Below, piece after piece: positions 1-8,436 of a stretch of 64,000 nucleotides of DNA. The stretch's first letter is position 1. Each line of letters starts with the position of its first letter. This DNA is from Bordetella petrii (GTDB lineage Bacteria; Pseudomonadota; Gammaproteobacteria; Burkholderiales; Burkholderiaceae_B), in contig NZ_JAFMZZ010000001.1 of NCBI RefSeq assembly GCF_017356245.1, positions 93,072 to 157,071 of the forward strand. Reading direction: 5' to 3'. The notes under the pieces are model-generated. The model did not search any database. It was not told the DNA's origin and saw only the letters and a program-made list of their open reading frames with translations. The position numbers were made by a program, and so were the translations under genes.

Positions 1-38
1 CCCAGGTCGCGGTCGCGCTTGATGACGGTTTCGAGCAT
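1..38 (-). CDS. fdsA: Formate dehydrogenase alpha subunit, N-terminal fragment
   Basis: Only the first 12 codons are inside the window; the gene continues past the left edge. The ATG lies 17 bases downstream of the fdsB stop, in the same direction, and the visible peptide is MLETVIKRDRDL. Position and order (fdsG-fdsB-fdsA) match the operon of soluble NAD-dependent molybdenum formate dehydrogenases, whose alpha subunit carries the bis-MGD cofactor and oxidises formate to CO2. The identity rests on context; the fragment itself contains no diagnostic motif. Confidence 0.6.
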   Translation of the reverse strand, partial: MLETVIKRDRDL

Positions 39-55
39 GGCGGGTCTCGCTCTGG

Positions 56-1624
56 TCAGGCCGGGTGCGCGGCCGCATTCGCGGCCACCCCGAAGTCTTC
101 AGGGAAGTGGTTCAGCGCGGACAGCACCGGGTACGGCGTCATGCCGCCCAGCGCGCACAGCGATCCGCCCAGCATGGTGTCGCACAGGTCGCGCAGCAGG
201 TGGACCTGCTGTTCGTGCTGCGCGCCGCGCGCCGCGATCTTGTCCAGCGTCTCGACGCCCCGCACCGCGCCGATGCGGCAGGGCGTGCACTTGCCGCAGG
301 ATTCCACGGCGCAGAATTCCATGGCGTAGCGCGCCATGCGGGCCATGTCGACGCTGTCGTCGAAGGCCACGATGCCGCCGTGGCCCACCATGGCCGAGAT
401 GGCGGCGTAGGCTTCGTAGTCCAGCGGCACGTCCCATTGCGACTCGGGCAGGTAGGCGCCCAGCGGGCCGCCCACCTGCACCGCGCGCAGCGGCCGGCCC
501 GAGGCGCTGCCGCCGCCGTAGTCGTACAACAGTTCGCGCAGGGTCAGGCCGAAGGCCGCTTCGACCAGGCCGCCGTGCTTCAGGTTGCCGGCCAGCTGGA
601 AGGGCAGCGTGCCCTGCGAGCGCCCCACGCCGTAGTCGCGGTAATAGGCCGCGCCGCGCGCCAGGATGATGGGCACCGAGGCCAGCGAAATGACGTTGTT
701 GATGACCGTGGGCTTGCCGAACAGGCCGGCGATGGCCGGCAGCGGCGGCTTGGCGCGCACTACGCCGCGCTTGCCTTCCAGGCTTTCCAGCAGCGAGGTT
801 TCTTCGCCGCAGATGTAGGCGCCGGCGCCCTTGCGCACTTCCAGGTCGAAGCGGCGGCCGCTGCCCTGGATGTCGCCGCCCAGCCAGCCGGCCTGGCGCG
901 CGCGCGCGATGGCTTCGTTCAGCGTGGCAATGGCGTGGGGGTATTCCGAGCGCACATAGATATACCCACAGGTGGCGCCGACCGCCAGGCCGGCGATGGC
1001 CATGCCCTCGATCAGCACGTACGGGTCGCCTTCCATCAGCAGGCGGTCGGAATACGTGCCCGAATCGCCTTCGTCGGCGTTGCAGACGATGTATTTCTGC
1101 TCGGCCGGCGTGGTCAGCACGGTTTTCCACTTGATGCCGGTGGGGAAGGCCGCGCCGCCGCGCCCGCGCAGGCCCGAGGCGGCAACTTCGTCGACGATCT
1201 GCTGCGGCGCCATGGCCAGCGCGCGCCGCAGGCCCTGCAGGCCGTCGTGCGCCACGTAATCGTCGATGGACAGCGGATCGGTGATGCCTACCCGCGCGAA
1301 AGTCAGGCGCTGCTGCTTCTTCAGGTACGGAATGTCTTCGGTGGGGCCGTGGCACAGTGCATGCGGGCCGCCCTGCAGCCAACCGGCGTCGAACAGGCCG
1401 GGCACGTCTTCGGGCTGCACCGGCCCGTAGGCGATGCGGCCGGCCGGCGTGGCCACTTCGGCCAGCGGCTCCAGCCACAGCAGGCCGCGCGAGCCATTGC
1501 GCACCAGGCGCACCGCCACATTGCGGCGGCCGGCTTCCTGCTCGATGGCCCGCGCGACCGCGTCGGCGTCCATGGCCAGGGCCGCGGCATCGCGCGGCAG
1601 GTAGATGGTGACGGGCGCGTTCAT
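56..1624 (-). CDS. fdsB: NAD-dependent formate dehydrogenase beta subunit (NuoF-like)
   Basis: 522 residues. Residues 1-90 form a thioredoxin-like extension and the rest is the NuoF fold. Visible motifs are [14 protein letters not shown] (about 154-167, FMN/NADH region), [14 protein letters not shown] (181-194), [20 protein letters not shown] (267-286) and a 4Fe-4S set with Cys443, Cys446, Cys449 (ESCGKCTPC) and Cys490. This subunit takes electrons from the alpha subunit and reduces NAD+ in the cytoplasm. The start ATG follows a GAGG ribosome site and overlaps the fdsG stop by 4 bases (ATGA). A much longer open frame extends upstream but runs through fdsG and has no homologous character. Genuine complex I NuoF is unlikely because fdsG is divergently paired with a ModE/PBP-type regulator and no other nuo genes are present. 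Confidence 0.93.
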   Translation of the reverse strand: MNAPVTIYLPRDAAALAMDADAVARAIEQEAGRRNVAVRLVRNGSRGLLWLEPLAEVATPAGRIAYGPVQPEDVPGLFDAGWLQGGPHALCHGPTEDIPYLKKQQRLTFARVGITDPLSIDDYVAHDGLQGLRRALAMAPQQIVDEVAASGLRGRGGAAFPTGIKWKTVLTTPAEQKYIVCNADEGDSGTYSDRLLMEGDPYVLIEGMAIAGLAVGATCGYIYVRSEYPHAIATLNEAIARARQAGWLGGDIQGSGRRFDLEVRKGAGAYICGEETSLLESLEGKRGVVRAKPPLPAIAGLFGKPTVINNVISLASVPIILARGAAYYRDYGVGRSQGTLPFQLAGNLKHGGLVEAAFGLTLRELLYDYGGGSASGRPLRAVQVGGPLGAYLPESQWDVPLDYEAYAAISAMVGHGGIVAFDDSVDMARMARYAMEFCAVESCGKCTPCRIGAVRGVETLDKIAARGAQHEQQVHLLRDLCDTMLGGSLCALGGMTPYPVLSALNHFPEDFGVAANAAAHPA

Positions 1625-2187
1625 GGCTGCACCTCGTCGCCTTGCGCGGCGCGGCTCAGCAGGCGGCCGAGCTTGTCGGGGGTGACCCGCGCGTGCGGCT
1701 GGCCGTCCAGCATCACGGCGGGCGACTGGGCGCACAGGCCCAGGCAATACACCGGTTCCAGCGTGAAGGCGCCGTCGGCCGTGGTGCCGTGGAAATCGCA
1801 GCCCAGCGATTGGCGCGCATGCTCGGCCAGGCGTTCGCCGCCCATGGCCTGGCAGGATTCGGCGCGGCACACTTCAAGCACGTGGCGGCCGGCCGGTTCG
1901 GTGCGGAAATGCGGGTAGAAGGTCAGTACGCCATGTACTTCGGCGCGCGACAGGTTCAGGGCCTCGGCGATGGCGGGCACCGCGTCGGCCGGAATACAGC
2001 CCAGTTCATCCTGCACGGCGTGCAGCACGGGCATCAGGGCGCCCGGCTGGTCGCGCAGGCGCTGCGCGGCGCGGGCCGCCGCGGCCACCGCGGCGGATTC
2101 GGAATGGCGCGCGGCCGACAGGGCCAGGGCGCCGCCGCGGGCGCCGGCGCTGCCGGGCGGATTTTGCTTTGCCTGGGGATTAGGCAC
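1621..2187 (-). CDS. fdsG: NAD-dependent formate dehydrogenase gamma subunit (NuoE-like)
   Basis: 188 residues, first gene of the operon visible here. It is a thioredoxin-like 2Fe-2S protein with four ligand cysteines at 107, 112, 148 and 152 (CRAESC and CLGLC). The role is electron transfer inside the soluble formate dehydrogenase. The start is GTG, supported by an AGGAG ribosome site 7 bases upstream; no ATG upstream in frame is better placed. The first ~30 residues are Ala/Gly-rich and longer than in NuoE proteins, so the true start could be slightly further in. The divergent promoter region shared with the regulator begins at 2188. Confidence 0.92.
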   Translation of the reverse strand: MPNPQAKQNPPGSAGARGGALALSAARHSESAAVAAAARAAQRLRDQPGALMPVLHAVQDELGCIPADAVPAIAEALNLSRAEVHGVLTFYPHFRTEPAGRHVLEVCRAESCQAMGGERLAEHARQSLGCDFHGTTADGAFTLEPVYCLGLCAQSPAVMLDGQPHARVTPDKLGRLLSRAAQGDEVQP

Positions 2188-2349
2188 GGCAGTCTCCTGG
2201 TGGCGGCCCCGGGCGTGGCGAGGCCGGCGTGATGTTGTTATTGCGGGCTGGCGCGATCAATAATATGCTGTTAAAAACATATAAAACGGCCGGCCTCGCT
2301 CGATGGCCGTACTCTAATCGCCAAATTTGCGCCGTTCAATAAGAAATTA
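2188..2349. promoter_or_regulatory. Divergent fds/regulator control region with AT-rich palindrome
   Basis: The 162-base spacer separates the divergent formate dehydrogenase operon and its regulator. It contains ATATG (2263-2267) and CATAT (2278-2282), a perfect inverted repeat with a 10-base spacer, in an AT-rich patch that stands out from the GC-rich surroundings. Such a site is the natural candidate for binding of the protein encoded at 2350. No clear -35/-10 pair could be assigned with confidence. Confidence 0.5.
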
Positions 2350-3429
2350 ATGACATATAAATTTCGCATCGGCCTGCGTCCCCAATGGCTGCTGGAAGGC
2401 AGCGCCGAGCAGCCCGGCCAGCCGTTGCACGACATGCTGTCGCTGCTGTCGGCCATCGACGCCACCGGCAACATCGCGGGCGCCTGCCGCGCCTGCGGCC
2501 TGTCGTATCGGCATGCCTGGGGGGTGCTGCGGCGCTTCGAAACCTTGTTCGGCACCCAGCTGCTGATTACCCGGCGCCGCCAGGGCACTGCGCTGTCGCC
2601 CTTCGCGCAGCGCCTGCTGTGGGCCAACCGCCGCATCGAGGCGCGCCTGATGCCCACGCTGGAAAGCATGGCGTCCGAATTGCAGGAAGAACTGGAAAAA
2701 CTGCTGCCCGAAACTATCCCGCATTTGCGGCTGCACGCCAGCCACGGCTTCGCGGTCGAGGCCCTGATGCAGCACATGAGCGGCCATCCGCCCGGGCTGG
2801 AACTGCGCTATCGCACCGCCATCGAGGCGCTGGCCTCGCTGGAGCGCCACGAGTGCGACCTGGCCGGCTTCCAGGTGCCCACCGGCGCCTTCGAGGCGCC
2901 GATCATGGCGCGCTACGCCCAGTGGCTGGCGCCCGACGACTACCTGCTCATCCACCTGGCGGTGCGCAACACCGGCCTGTTCGTGGTGCCGGGCAACCCC
3001 AAGCACATACGCGGCATGGCCGACCTGGCGCGCCCGGATGTGCGCTTTGTGAACCGCCAGATCGGCTCCAGCACCCGCTACCTGGTAAGCCTGATGCTGG
3101 AACAGGCCGGCGTGTCGATCGGCGACGTGCAGGGCTACGAAACCAACGAATTCACGCACATGGCGATTGCCGCGCACATTGCCAGCGGCATGGCCGATAC
3201 GGGCGTGGGGGTCGAGACGGCGGCCTGGCGCTTCGGGCTGGACTTCATTCCGCTGGTGCGCGAGCGCTATTTTTTCGCCATCCGCCGCACCTCGCTGGAA
3301 GCGCCCGCCATGCAGGACCTGCTGGGCATCATGCGCGGGCGCGAATACCTGTCTTATGTCCGCCAGCTGGTGGGCTACGACGCCACCGACACCGGCCGGC
3401 TGCAGACGCTGCAGGAAGCCTTCGGCTGA
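2350..3429 (+). CDS. fdsR: ModE-type HTH / substrate-binding-domain regulator of formate dehydrogenase (FdsR-like)
   Basis: 359 residues. Residues ~20-105 are a winged helix of the LysR/ModE N-terminal kind (INIAGACRACGLSYRHAWGVLRR is the recognition-helix neighbourhood), followed from about 125 by a type-2 periplasmic-binding-protein-like domain resembling the molybdate/PBP domain found C-terminal to such helices. It lies divergently to fdsGBA, the usual place for the operon's own regulator, and directly upstream of moaA in the same direction. The ligand may be formate or a molybdenum species; sequence alone does not decide. The gene symbol is assigned by context, following the fds operons of related betaproteobacteria. 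Confidence 0.72.
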   Translation: MTYKFRIGLRPQWLLEGSAEQPGQPLHDMLSLLSAIDATGNIAGACRACGLSYRHAWGVLRRFETLFGTQLLITRRRQGTALSPFAQRLLWANRRIEARLMPTLESMASELQEELEKLLPETIPHLRLHASHGFAVEALMQHMSGHPPGLELRYRTAIEALASLERHECDLAGFQVPTGAFEAPIMARYAQWLAPDDYLLIHLAVRNTGLFVVPGNPKHIRGMADLARPDVRFVNRQIGSSTRYLVSLMLEQAGVSIGDVQGYETNEFTHMAIAAHIASGMADTGVGVETAAWRFGLDFIPLVRERYFFAIRRTSLEAPAMQDLLGIMRGREYLSYVRQLVGYDATDTGRLQTLQEAFG

Positions 3430-3468
3430 GCGCGCCCCGGCCGCGTTATTGCGCGATATGATGTACCG

Positions 3469-4581
3469 ATGAGCAAAGTGATTTTTCTGGCCGACCGGTC
3501 CGCGCCGCGCGCGGGGCAACTGCCGCAGGCGCCCTTGCCGCCCGCCGGGCAGGCCGCGCTCGACACGCGCCTGCGGCCGATGCGCGACCTGCGCATCTCG
3601 GTCACCGACCGCTGCAACTTCCGCTGCACGTACTGCATGCCGCGCGAGGTGTTCGACGGCAACTACGCCTTCATGCCGCAGTCGGCGCTGTTGTCGTTCG
3701 AAGAAATCACCCGCCTGGCGCGCCTGTTGGCGCAGCTGGGCGTCGAGAAAATCCGCCTGACCGGCGGCGAGCCGCTGCTGCGCAAAAATATCGAAGACCT
3801 GATCGCCATGCTGGCCGGGCTGCGCACGCCGGCCGGCCAGCCGCTGGAACTCACGCTTACCACCAACGGCACGCTGCTGCATCGCAAGGCGGCCGCGCTG
3901 AAGCAGGCCGGCCTGACTCGCGTCACCGTCAGCCTGGACGCGCTCGACGCCGACATGTTCGCGCGCCTGAGCGACAGCACCTTCACGCCGGCCGATGTGC
4001 TGCGGGGCATCGACGCCGCCGCCGATGCCGGCCTGGCGCCCGTCAAGATCAACATGGTGGTGCGCCGCGGGCTGAACGATTGCCAGATCCTGCCCATGGC
4101 GCAGCGCTTCCGCCACAGCGGCCACGTGCTGCGCTTCATCGAATACATGGACGTCGGCACCACCAACGGCTGGAACCTGCAGGAAGTCGTGCCCAGCCGC
4201 GAAGTGCTGCGCCTGATCGGCGCGGCGCATCCGCTGCGGGCGCTCGACACCGACGCCATGGGCCGGGTGGCCGAACGCTGGGCCTACGCCGACGGCGGCG
4301 GCGAAATCGGCGTGATCTCCAGCGTCACCCAGGCCTTCTGCGGCGGCTGTACGCGCCTGCGGCTGTCGCCGGAAGGCAAGATCTTCCTGTGCCTGTTCGC
4401 CTCGCACGGCCACGACCTGCGCGAACTGCTGCGCGGCGGGGCCGACGACGAACACATCAGCCGCGCCGTGGCGGGCATCTGGGCGCAGCGCGACGACCGC
4501 TATTCCGAATTGCGCGGCCAGGGCGCGGCCCTGCCGCAGGCGGGCGAGCGCAAGGTCGAAATGAGCTACATCGGCGGCTGA
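3469..4581 (+). CDS. moaA: GTP 3',8-cyclase (molybdenum cofactor step 1)
   Basis: 370 residues; radical-SAM enzyme that with MoaC converts GTP to cyclic pyranopterin monophosphate. The N-terminal 4Fe-4S motif is Cys49-x3-Cys53-x2-Cys56 (CNFRCTYC), the SAM-binding GGEP is at 99-102, and the second cluster uses Cys291, Cys294 and Cys308 (CGGC...C). The protein ends in the conserved Gly-Gly. A ~35-residue N-terminal leader precedes the core, longer than in E. coli. It sits 39 bases after the regulator of a Mo-dependent enzyme, while the other moa genes are 16 kb away at 18.3-21.3 kb; co-location with fds fits a shared demand for Mo cofactor. Confidence 0.96.
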   Translation: MSKVIFLADRSAPRAGQLPQAPLPPAGQAALDTRLRPMRDLRISVTDRCNFRCTYCMPREVFDGNYAFMPQSALLSFEEITRLARLLAQLGVEKIRLTGGEPLLRKNIEDLIAMLAGLRTPAGQPLELTLTTNGTLLHRKAAALKQAGLTRVTVSLDALDADMFARLSDSTFTPADVLRGIDAAADAGLAPVKINMVVRRGLNDCQILPMAQRFRHSGHVLRFIEYMDVGTTNGWNLQEVVPSREVLRLIGAAHPLRALDTDAMGRVAERWAYADGGGEIGVISSVTQAFCGGCTRLRLSPEGKIFLCLFASHGHDLRELLRGGADDEHISRAVAGIWAQRDDRYSELRGQGAALPQAGERKVEMSYIGG

Positions 4582-4599
4582 CAGCCGGGCGCGGCGGCT

Positions 4600-6075
4600 T
4601 CAGGGGCCGAACGAACGCGCCAGCGCCTTGCGGTCGACCTTGCCCACCGAATTTTCGGGCAGGGTTTCCATGAAAATCACCGCGGCCAACTGGTGGATGC
4701 GAGACAGCTGGCCGGCCACCAGTGCCTTGATGTCGGCATCGGTGGCGCGGGCGCCGGCGGCCGCCACGACGAACGCCACGGGCACTTCGCCCAGGTCGGC
4801 ATCGGGCTTGCCGACCACGCAGCAGCTGTGCACCAGCGGGCTGGCGCTGATCGTCTGTTCGATCAGCGTGGGGGAAATATTCTCGCCGCCCCGAATGATC
4901 ACGTCTTTTTGCCGGCCCGTAATGGTGAAGTAGCCTTCTTCGTCGCGCCGTCCCAGGTCGCCCGTGCGCAGTTCCGCCGGGGCGGCCTCCAGCACGCCGT
5001 TGCCTTGGGTGCCCAGGTAGCCCAGCATCAGGCTGTCGCCGGCGATGCAGATTTCCCCGTCGACGCCGGGCTGGGTGATTTCCCGCCCCTGGCTGTCGCG
5101 CAGCAACACACGCTGGCCGGGCAGCGCCTGGCCGATGGAGCCGATCTTGCGCTTGGCCGGCGGATTCATGGTGGACGTGCAGGTGGCTTCGGACAAACCG
5201 TACGAGACGATCAGCGGACGGCCCAGGAAGTGTTCGATTTTCGCGTGCAGTTCCCGCGTAATGGGGGCCGAGCCGCAGCGCGCGAAGCGCAGCGACGCCA
5301 GGCTGTCGGGCGGGAACGCATGGTCCAGCATGCGCGAATACATGGTGGGCACGCCGGTGATGATGCTGGGGCGGTGCAGGCGCATCAGGGCCGGCATGTC
5401 CTGGGCGCGGAAGCGCCCGCCCAGCACGATCGAGGCGCCCGCCAGCAGCGGGCTGAACAGCTGGTTGTTCAGCCCGTTGGTGTGGTACAGCGGCATTACG
5501 TGCAGCAGTTTGTCGTCGGCCGTCAGCCCGGTGGCCGCAATCACGCCGCGGGCGTTGTTCAGCAGGCCCCGGTGGCTTTGCAGCACGCCCTTGGGCCGGC
5601 CCGTGCTGCCAGAGGTGAACAGCAGCAGCCCGGGGTCGTCGGCGCCGGTGTCCGGGTTCCAGCAAGGCGGAGCGTCGGCCAGGGCGCCGGCGTCCAGGAC
5701 CCGGATGCCGTCGACGGACGCAAGCGCGTTCAGGTCGGCGCCGTCGGCCAGCACCGTGCCGATGCCGGCCGTTTCGAACCGGGCCAGGATTTCCGGCCGG
5801 GTCAGCCGCGCTTCGAGCGGGCAGGGGCAGGCGCCGGCCGCCATGGCGCCCAGTATGGCCACCACGCTCGACAAGCTGCGTTCCATCGCGATGGCGACGC
5901 GTTCGCGCGGCGCGATGCCGGCCGCGCGCAGCCTGCCGGCCATGGCCGCCACGGCCTCGTACAGCTGCGGATAAAGAATGCGCGTGGCGCCTTGCGCGTC
6001 GATCAGCGCGCAGCGCCCGGCCCATTCGGGCGAGCGCCACAGGGGTCCGTAGGCGGCGAACAGGGTGGGGGCCAC
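4600..6075 (-). CDS. AMP-forming acyl-CoA ligase (class I adenylate-forming enzyme)
   Basis: About 491 residues from a GTG start at 6075. It has the adenylation signature LLFTSGSTGRPKG, the YGLSE motif, TGD before the hinge, and a C-terminal ENSVGKVDRKAL segment carrying the catalytic Lys. These activate a carboxylic acid to the acyl-AMP and then the CoA thioester in the cytoplasm. The start was chosen because the upstream gene stops at 6095-6097; in-frame codons further upstream would overlap it without a ribosome site. It is the last gene of the minus-strand operon beginning with the CaiB-type transferase at 9597 and ends 18 bases from the convergent moaA stop. Substrate unknown; the fold is shared by fatty-acid, aryl and cyclic-acid ligases. 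Confidence 0.85.
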   Translation of the reverse strand: MAPTLFAAYGPLWRSPEWAGRCALIDAQGATRILYPQLYEAVAAMAGRLRAAGIAPRERVAIAMERSLSSVVAILGAMAAGACPCPLEARLTRPEILARFETAGIGTVLADGADLNALASVDGIRVLDAGALADAPPCWNPDTGADDPGLLLFTSGSTGRPKGVLQSHRGLLNNARGVIAATGLTADDKLLHVMPLYHTNGLNNQLFSPLLAGASIVLGGRFRAQDMPALMRLHRPSIITGVPTMYSRMLDHAFPPDSLASLRFARCGSAPITRELHAKIEHFLGRPLIVSYGLSEATCTSTMNPPAKRKIGSIGQALPGQRVLLRDSQGREITQPGVDGEICIAGDSLMLGYLGTQGNGVLEAAPAELRTGDLGRRDEEGYFTITGRQKDVIIRGGENISPTLIEQTISASPLVHSCCVVGKPDADLGEVPVAFVVAAAGARATDADIKALVAGQLSRIHQLAAVIFMETLPENSVGKVDRKALARSFGP

Positions 6076-6094
6076 GGCTGCTGCTGTCCGGGTG

Positions 6095-6829
6095 CTAGCG
6101 CAAGGCGACGGCGGCATCGCGCTCGAATGCGCCTTGCGGGTCCAGCGCGGCCAGCGCCCGCTGTTCCCGCTCGGTGGGCAAGGCGGTGGGCGCCGCGCCG
6201 TCGTGCTCGAAGGCAAAGCCGGTGCGTTCCCGGACTTCCTGCAGGCTGGCGTCGGGGTGCCACGACTGCAGGGCCAGCCGGTCGTGCTTCTTGACGAATA
6301 CCGCGATGGGCGTCACCACGCCGTGAAAGCCGCCCCACGAGGTGCGGAAATGCAGCTTGTCGACAAACGTGCGCGTGGAATGCTCGGTGCGCCAGGTGCA
6401 GGCGCGCCGCGCGGTGGGCAGCATCACCGCGCCGCCGCCGCCGCCGGGCAGGCGCACCTTGGGCTGGTGCCAGTCGCCGATGCACGAGTTGTTGGCGTTG
6501 CCTTCGCCGTCGATCTGCGCGGCGCCCAGGAAGGTCAGGTCCATGCGGCCCCGGCAGCACAGGTCGTAGAAGTCTTCGTTGTCGAAAATCGAGGCCGTGT
6601 GCTCGGCCAGCACCGGGTCCGAGCTGGACAGGGGCACCTTGGACGGCCGGGGGTCTACGCCGCCGGCCACGTTGATGTAGATGTAGTCCCAATCGTAGGC
6701 CTGCTTGGCCATCAGGCAGGCCAGCATGGGCAGGGTCGAATTCACGCCGCTGAAGGTGATTTCGTTCGGGCGGATGAAACGGGCCAGGTTGGTGACGATG
6801 TACGAAAAAGGCGACCAGCTCGTGCTCAT
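6095..6829 (-). CDS. CoA-transferase-fold protein, beta subunit (GctB/IpdB type)
   Basis: 244 residues, family I CoA-transferase beta subunit of the GctB/IpdB branch: MDLTFLGAAQIDGEGNANN (about 99-117) and VRLPGGGGGAVMLP (around 127-140) are typical. In ordinary family I transferases a Glu in a YESG-like turn forms the thioester; here the equivalent stretch reads YINVAGGVDPRP, with no Glu. That agrees with the IpdB-like ring-opening hydrolases rather than true transferases, but the alignment was by eye. The ATG overlaps the alpha subunit stop (ATGA), implying translational coupling. A longer upstream frame lies inside the alpha gene and is rejected. Confidence 0.8.
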   Translation of the reverse strand: MSTSWSPFSYIVTNLARFIRPNEITFSGVNSTLPMLACLMAKQAYDWDYIYINVAGGVDPRPSKVPLSSSDPVLAEHTASIFDNEDFYDLCCRGRMDLTFLGAAQIDGEGNANNSCIGDWHQPKVRLPGGGGGAVMLPTARRACTWRTEHSTRTFVDKLHFRTSWGGFHGVVTPIAVFVKKHDRLALQSWHPDASLQEVRERTGFAFEHDGAAPTALPTEREQRALAALDPQGAFERDAAVALR

Positions 6830-7662
6830 GCTGCGTGCTCCTGCGAGACTTCGGGGGCGGCGTCCAGGTGCGCCTGCAAGGCATCGGCGCCGGGTTCGAG
6901 ATACGCCTCGACGGCGGGGTAGTCGATCTCGTAATCGGGCCAGCACGACCCGGGCCAGGCGCCGTGCGGCGCGATGGCGTAGGCCTGCACCATGAAATAC
7001 GGAATCAGCGTGACCTCGGGCTGCTTCTCGAAGACTTCAGCGGGCACCTGGCGTTCGGCCACCACCAGCACGCTGCGCGCCGCGCGGCTCATGATGCGGT
7101 CCCAGTGCGAAGTGCCCAGCACGCGCACGTTGCCGCGGCTGTCGACCTCGTTGGCGTGGATGACCGCGAAGTCGGGCTGCACGGCCGGGATCACCCACAC
7201 GGGTTTGCCCGAGCCGTAGGGGTCGTCCAGGCGCTGCCAGCCGTTGATGTCGATGAGGTGGCTGCCCTCGATGCCCGCGCAGGGCTGGAACGGCACGCCG
7301 AAGGCGGCCGCCCGCAGGCCGGCCGTCAGGGTGGCGCAGGCGTGTTCTTCGAGCTGCAGCGCGCCGGATTCGATGGCCTTGCGATAGTGGGGCGCCAGCC
7401 CGAAATTGCCTTCCATGGCCACGATGCCGGTGCGCGCGCGCGTGGCCACGCCCGCGCGGCACAGCAGGTCGATGTCGTAGCCGGGCGATTGCTTGACGAT
7501 TTCCAGCCCGATTTTCTTCTGCCGCACCAGTTCGCGCACCAGGGCGAACGGGCCCCGGTGCAGGAAGCTGCCGCCCAGCGCCACCGACGCGCCGTCGGGA
7601 ATCAGCGCGGCCAGTTCCTGCACGGACAGTTGCTTGTCCTGTTGGTTGAATCCGGATGTCAT
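6826..7662 (-). CDS. CoA-transferase-fold protein, alpha subunit (GctA/IpdA type)
   Basis: 278 residues. Start ATG with AAGGAG seven bases upstream. It shows the GctA/IpdA-like fold: an early LIPDGASVALGG segment, a KQSPGYDIDLLCRAG region and GLRAAAFGVPFQPC in mid-protein. It should form a heteromer with the 6095-6829 product. Family members move CoA between acids or, in the IpdAB subgroup, hydrolytically open a cyclic beta-diketone CoA ester. It lies between a crotonase gene and the beta gene in one operon, an order (crotonase, IpdA, IpdB) also known from steroid-ring degradation loci. Substrate not established. Confidence 0.82.
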   Translation of the reverse strand: MTSGFNQQDKQLSVQELAALIPDGASVALGGSFLHRGPFALVRELVRQKKIGLEIVKQSPGYDIDLLCRAGVATRARTGIVAMEGNFGLAPHYRKAIESGALQLEEHACATLTAGLRAAAFGVPFQPCAGIEGSHLIDINGWQRLDDPYGSGKPVWVIPAVQPDFAVIHANEVDSRGNVRVLGTSHWDRIMSRAARSVLVVAERQVPAEVFEKQPEVTLIPYFMVQAYAIAPHGAWPGSCWPDYEIDYPAVEAYLEPGADALQAHLDAAPEVSQEHAA

Positions 7663-7708
7663 GTGTGTCTCCTTGGTCGGGCGCGGCGCGGTTCTGCGTG
7701 GACGGGCC

Positions 7709-8431
7709 CTAGTCTTGCAGGTATTGGCGGATGCGCGCCTTCAGGCCCGGCCGCGATGCCGAGCAGGCCAGCGCGGCCATGTCGGCATCGGCCGCATGGG
7801 TGTCCAGCGCGCCGTACAGGGCGGCGCGCGTGGCCGCGTCCAGCGTCGCGGCGGCGTTGGCAGCCTGCTGAAGCAGGCCCGGCCATTCGGTTTCTTCGGC
7901 GGCCTGCGCCACGAAACCCATGCGTACGGCTTCGGCGGCGTCGAACGCGCGCGCGCTGCCCAGCACGGACAGCGCGCGCGCCGCGCCCACGATGTTGCGG
8001 AAGCGGCGGGTGCCCAGCACCAGGCCGAACTTCAGGCCCGGCATGCGGAAGCTGGCGGCGGGGCTGCAATAGCGCAGCTTGCAGGCCGCGAACAGGTCGA
8101 CCCCCGCGCCGAAATTGCGGCCCTGCGCCAGCGCGACGGTCAGGCTGGGCGAGCCCGCCACCTGCTGCAGCAGGGTCTCGATGCGCACCATGCGCAGCAG
8201 CAGGTCGCCGTCGCTCTGGTCTTCATAGCCGGTGAAATCGAAGCCGGCGCTGAAGTTCTTGCCCATGCCCTGGAACACCAGCAGGGGAATCTGCCGGGCA
8301 TGAGCCTGGTCGACCGCCTCGATCAGCGCCTCGACCAGGTCGGCGGACAGCGCGTTGCGCTTGTCGGGCCGGTTCAGGGTGAAGGTCCAGGCCTGCGCCT
8401 GCCTGTCGATTGCCAGCACGTCGTCGGACAT
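7709..8431 (-). CDS. Enoyl-CoA hydratase/isomerase (crotonase) family protein
   Basis: 240 residues from ATG 8431. The crotonase features visible are the N-terminal LNRPDKRNALS, the first oxyanion element GKNFSAGFDF and the second GRNFGAGVDLFAACKL. The usual catalytic Glu of the PE-x-x-LG segment is absent: the corresponding stretch is FRMPGLKFGLVLG. So a hydratase is less likely than another crotonase chemistry such as isomerase, hydrolase or ring cleavage. It starts 5 bases after the CaiB-type gene stop and precedes the CoA-transferase pair by 46 bases, so it is co-transcribed. The longer upstream frame overlaps the transferase gene and was dismissed. Confidence 0.83.
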   Translation of the reverse strand: MSDDVLAIDRQAQAWTFTLNRPDKRNALSADLVEALIEAVDQAHARQIPLLVFQGMGKNFSAGFDFTGYEDQSDGDLLLRMVRIETLLQQVAGSPSLTVALAQGRNFGAGVDLFAACKLRYCSPAASFRMPGLKFGLVLGTRRFRNIVGAARALSVLGSARAFDAAEAVRMGFVAQAAEETEWPGLLQQAANAAATLDAATRAALYGALDTHAADADMAALACSASRPGLKARIRQYLQD

Positions 8432-8436
8432 GGCGT

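Noticed and set aside
65..1918. Long plus-strand open frame opposite fdsB
   Set aside because: Antisense shadow of a clearly homologous gene; composition is His/Arg/Ala/Gln-rich as expected from the complement of GC-rich codons.
2347..4455. 702-codon minus-strand open frame opposite the regulator and moaA
   Set aside because: Shadow frame; both genes on the other strand carry full sets of family motifs.
7709..8431. Crotonase gene as a pseudogene because the PE Glu is missing
   Set aside because: The frame is intact, has normal length and good oxyanion loops, and lies in a tight operon; altered chemistry is the better explanation.
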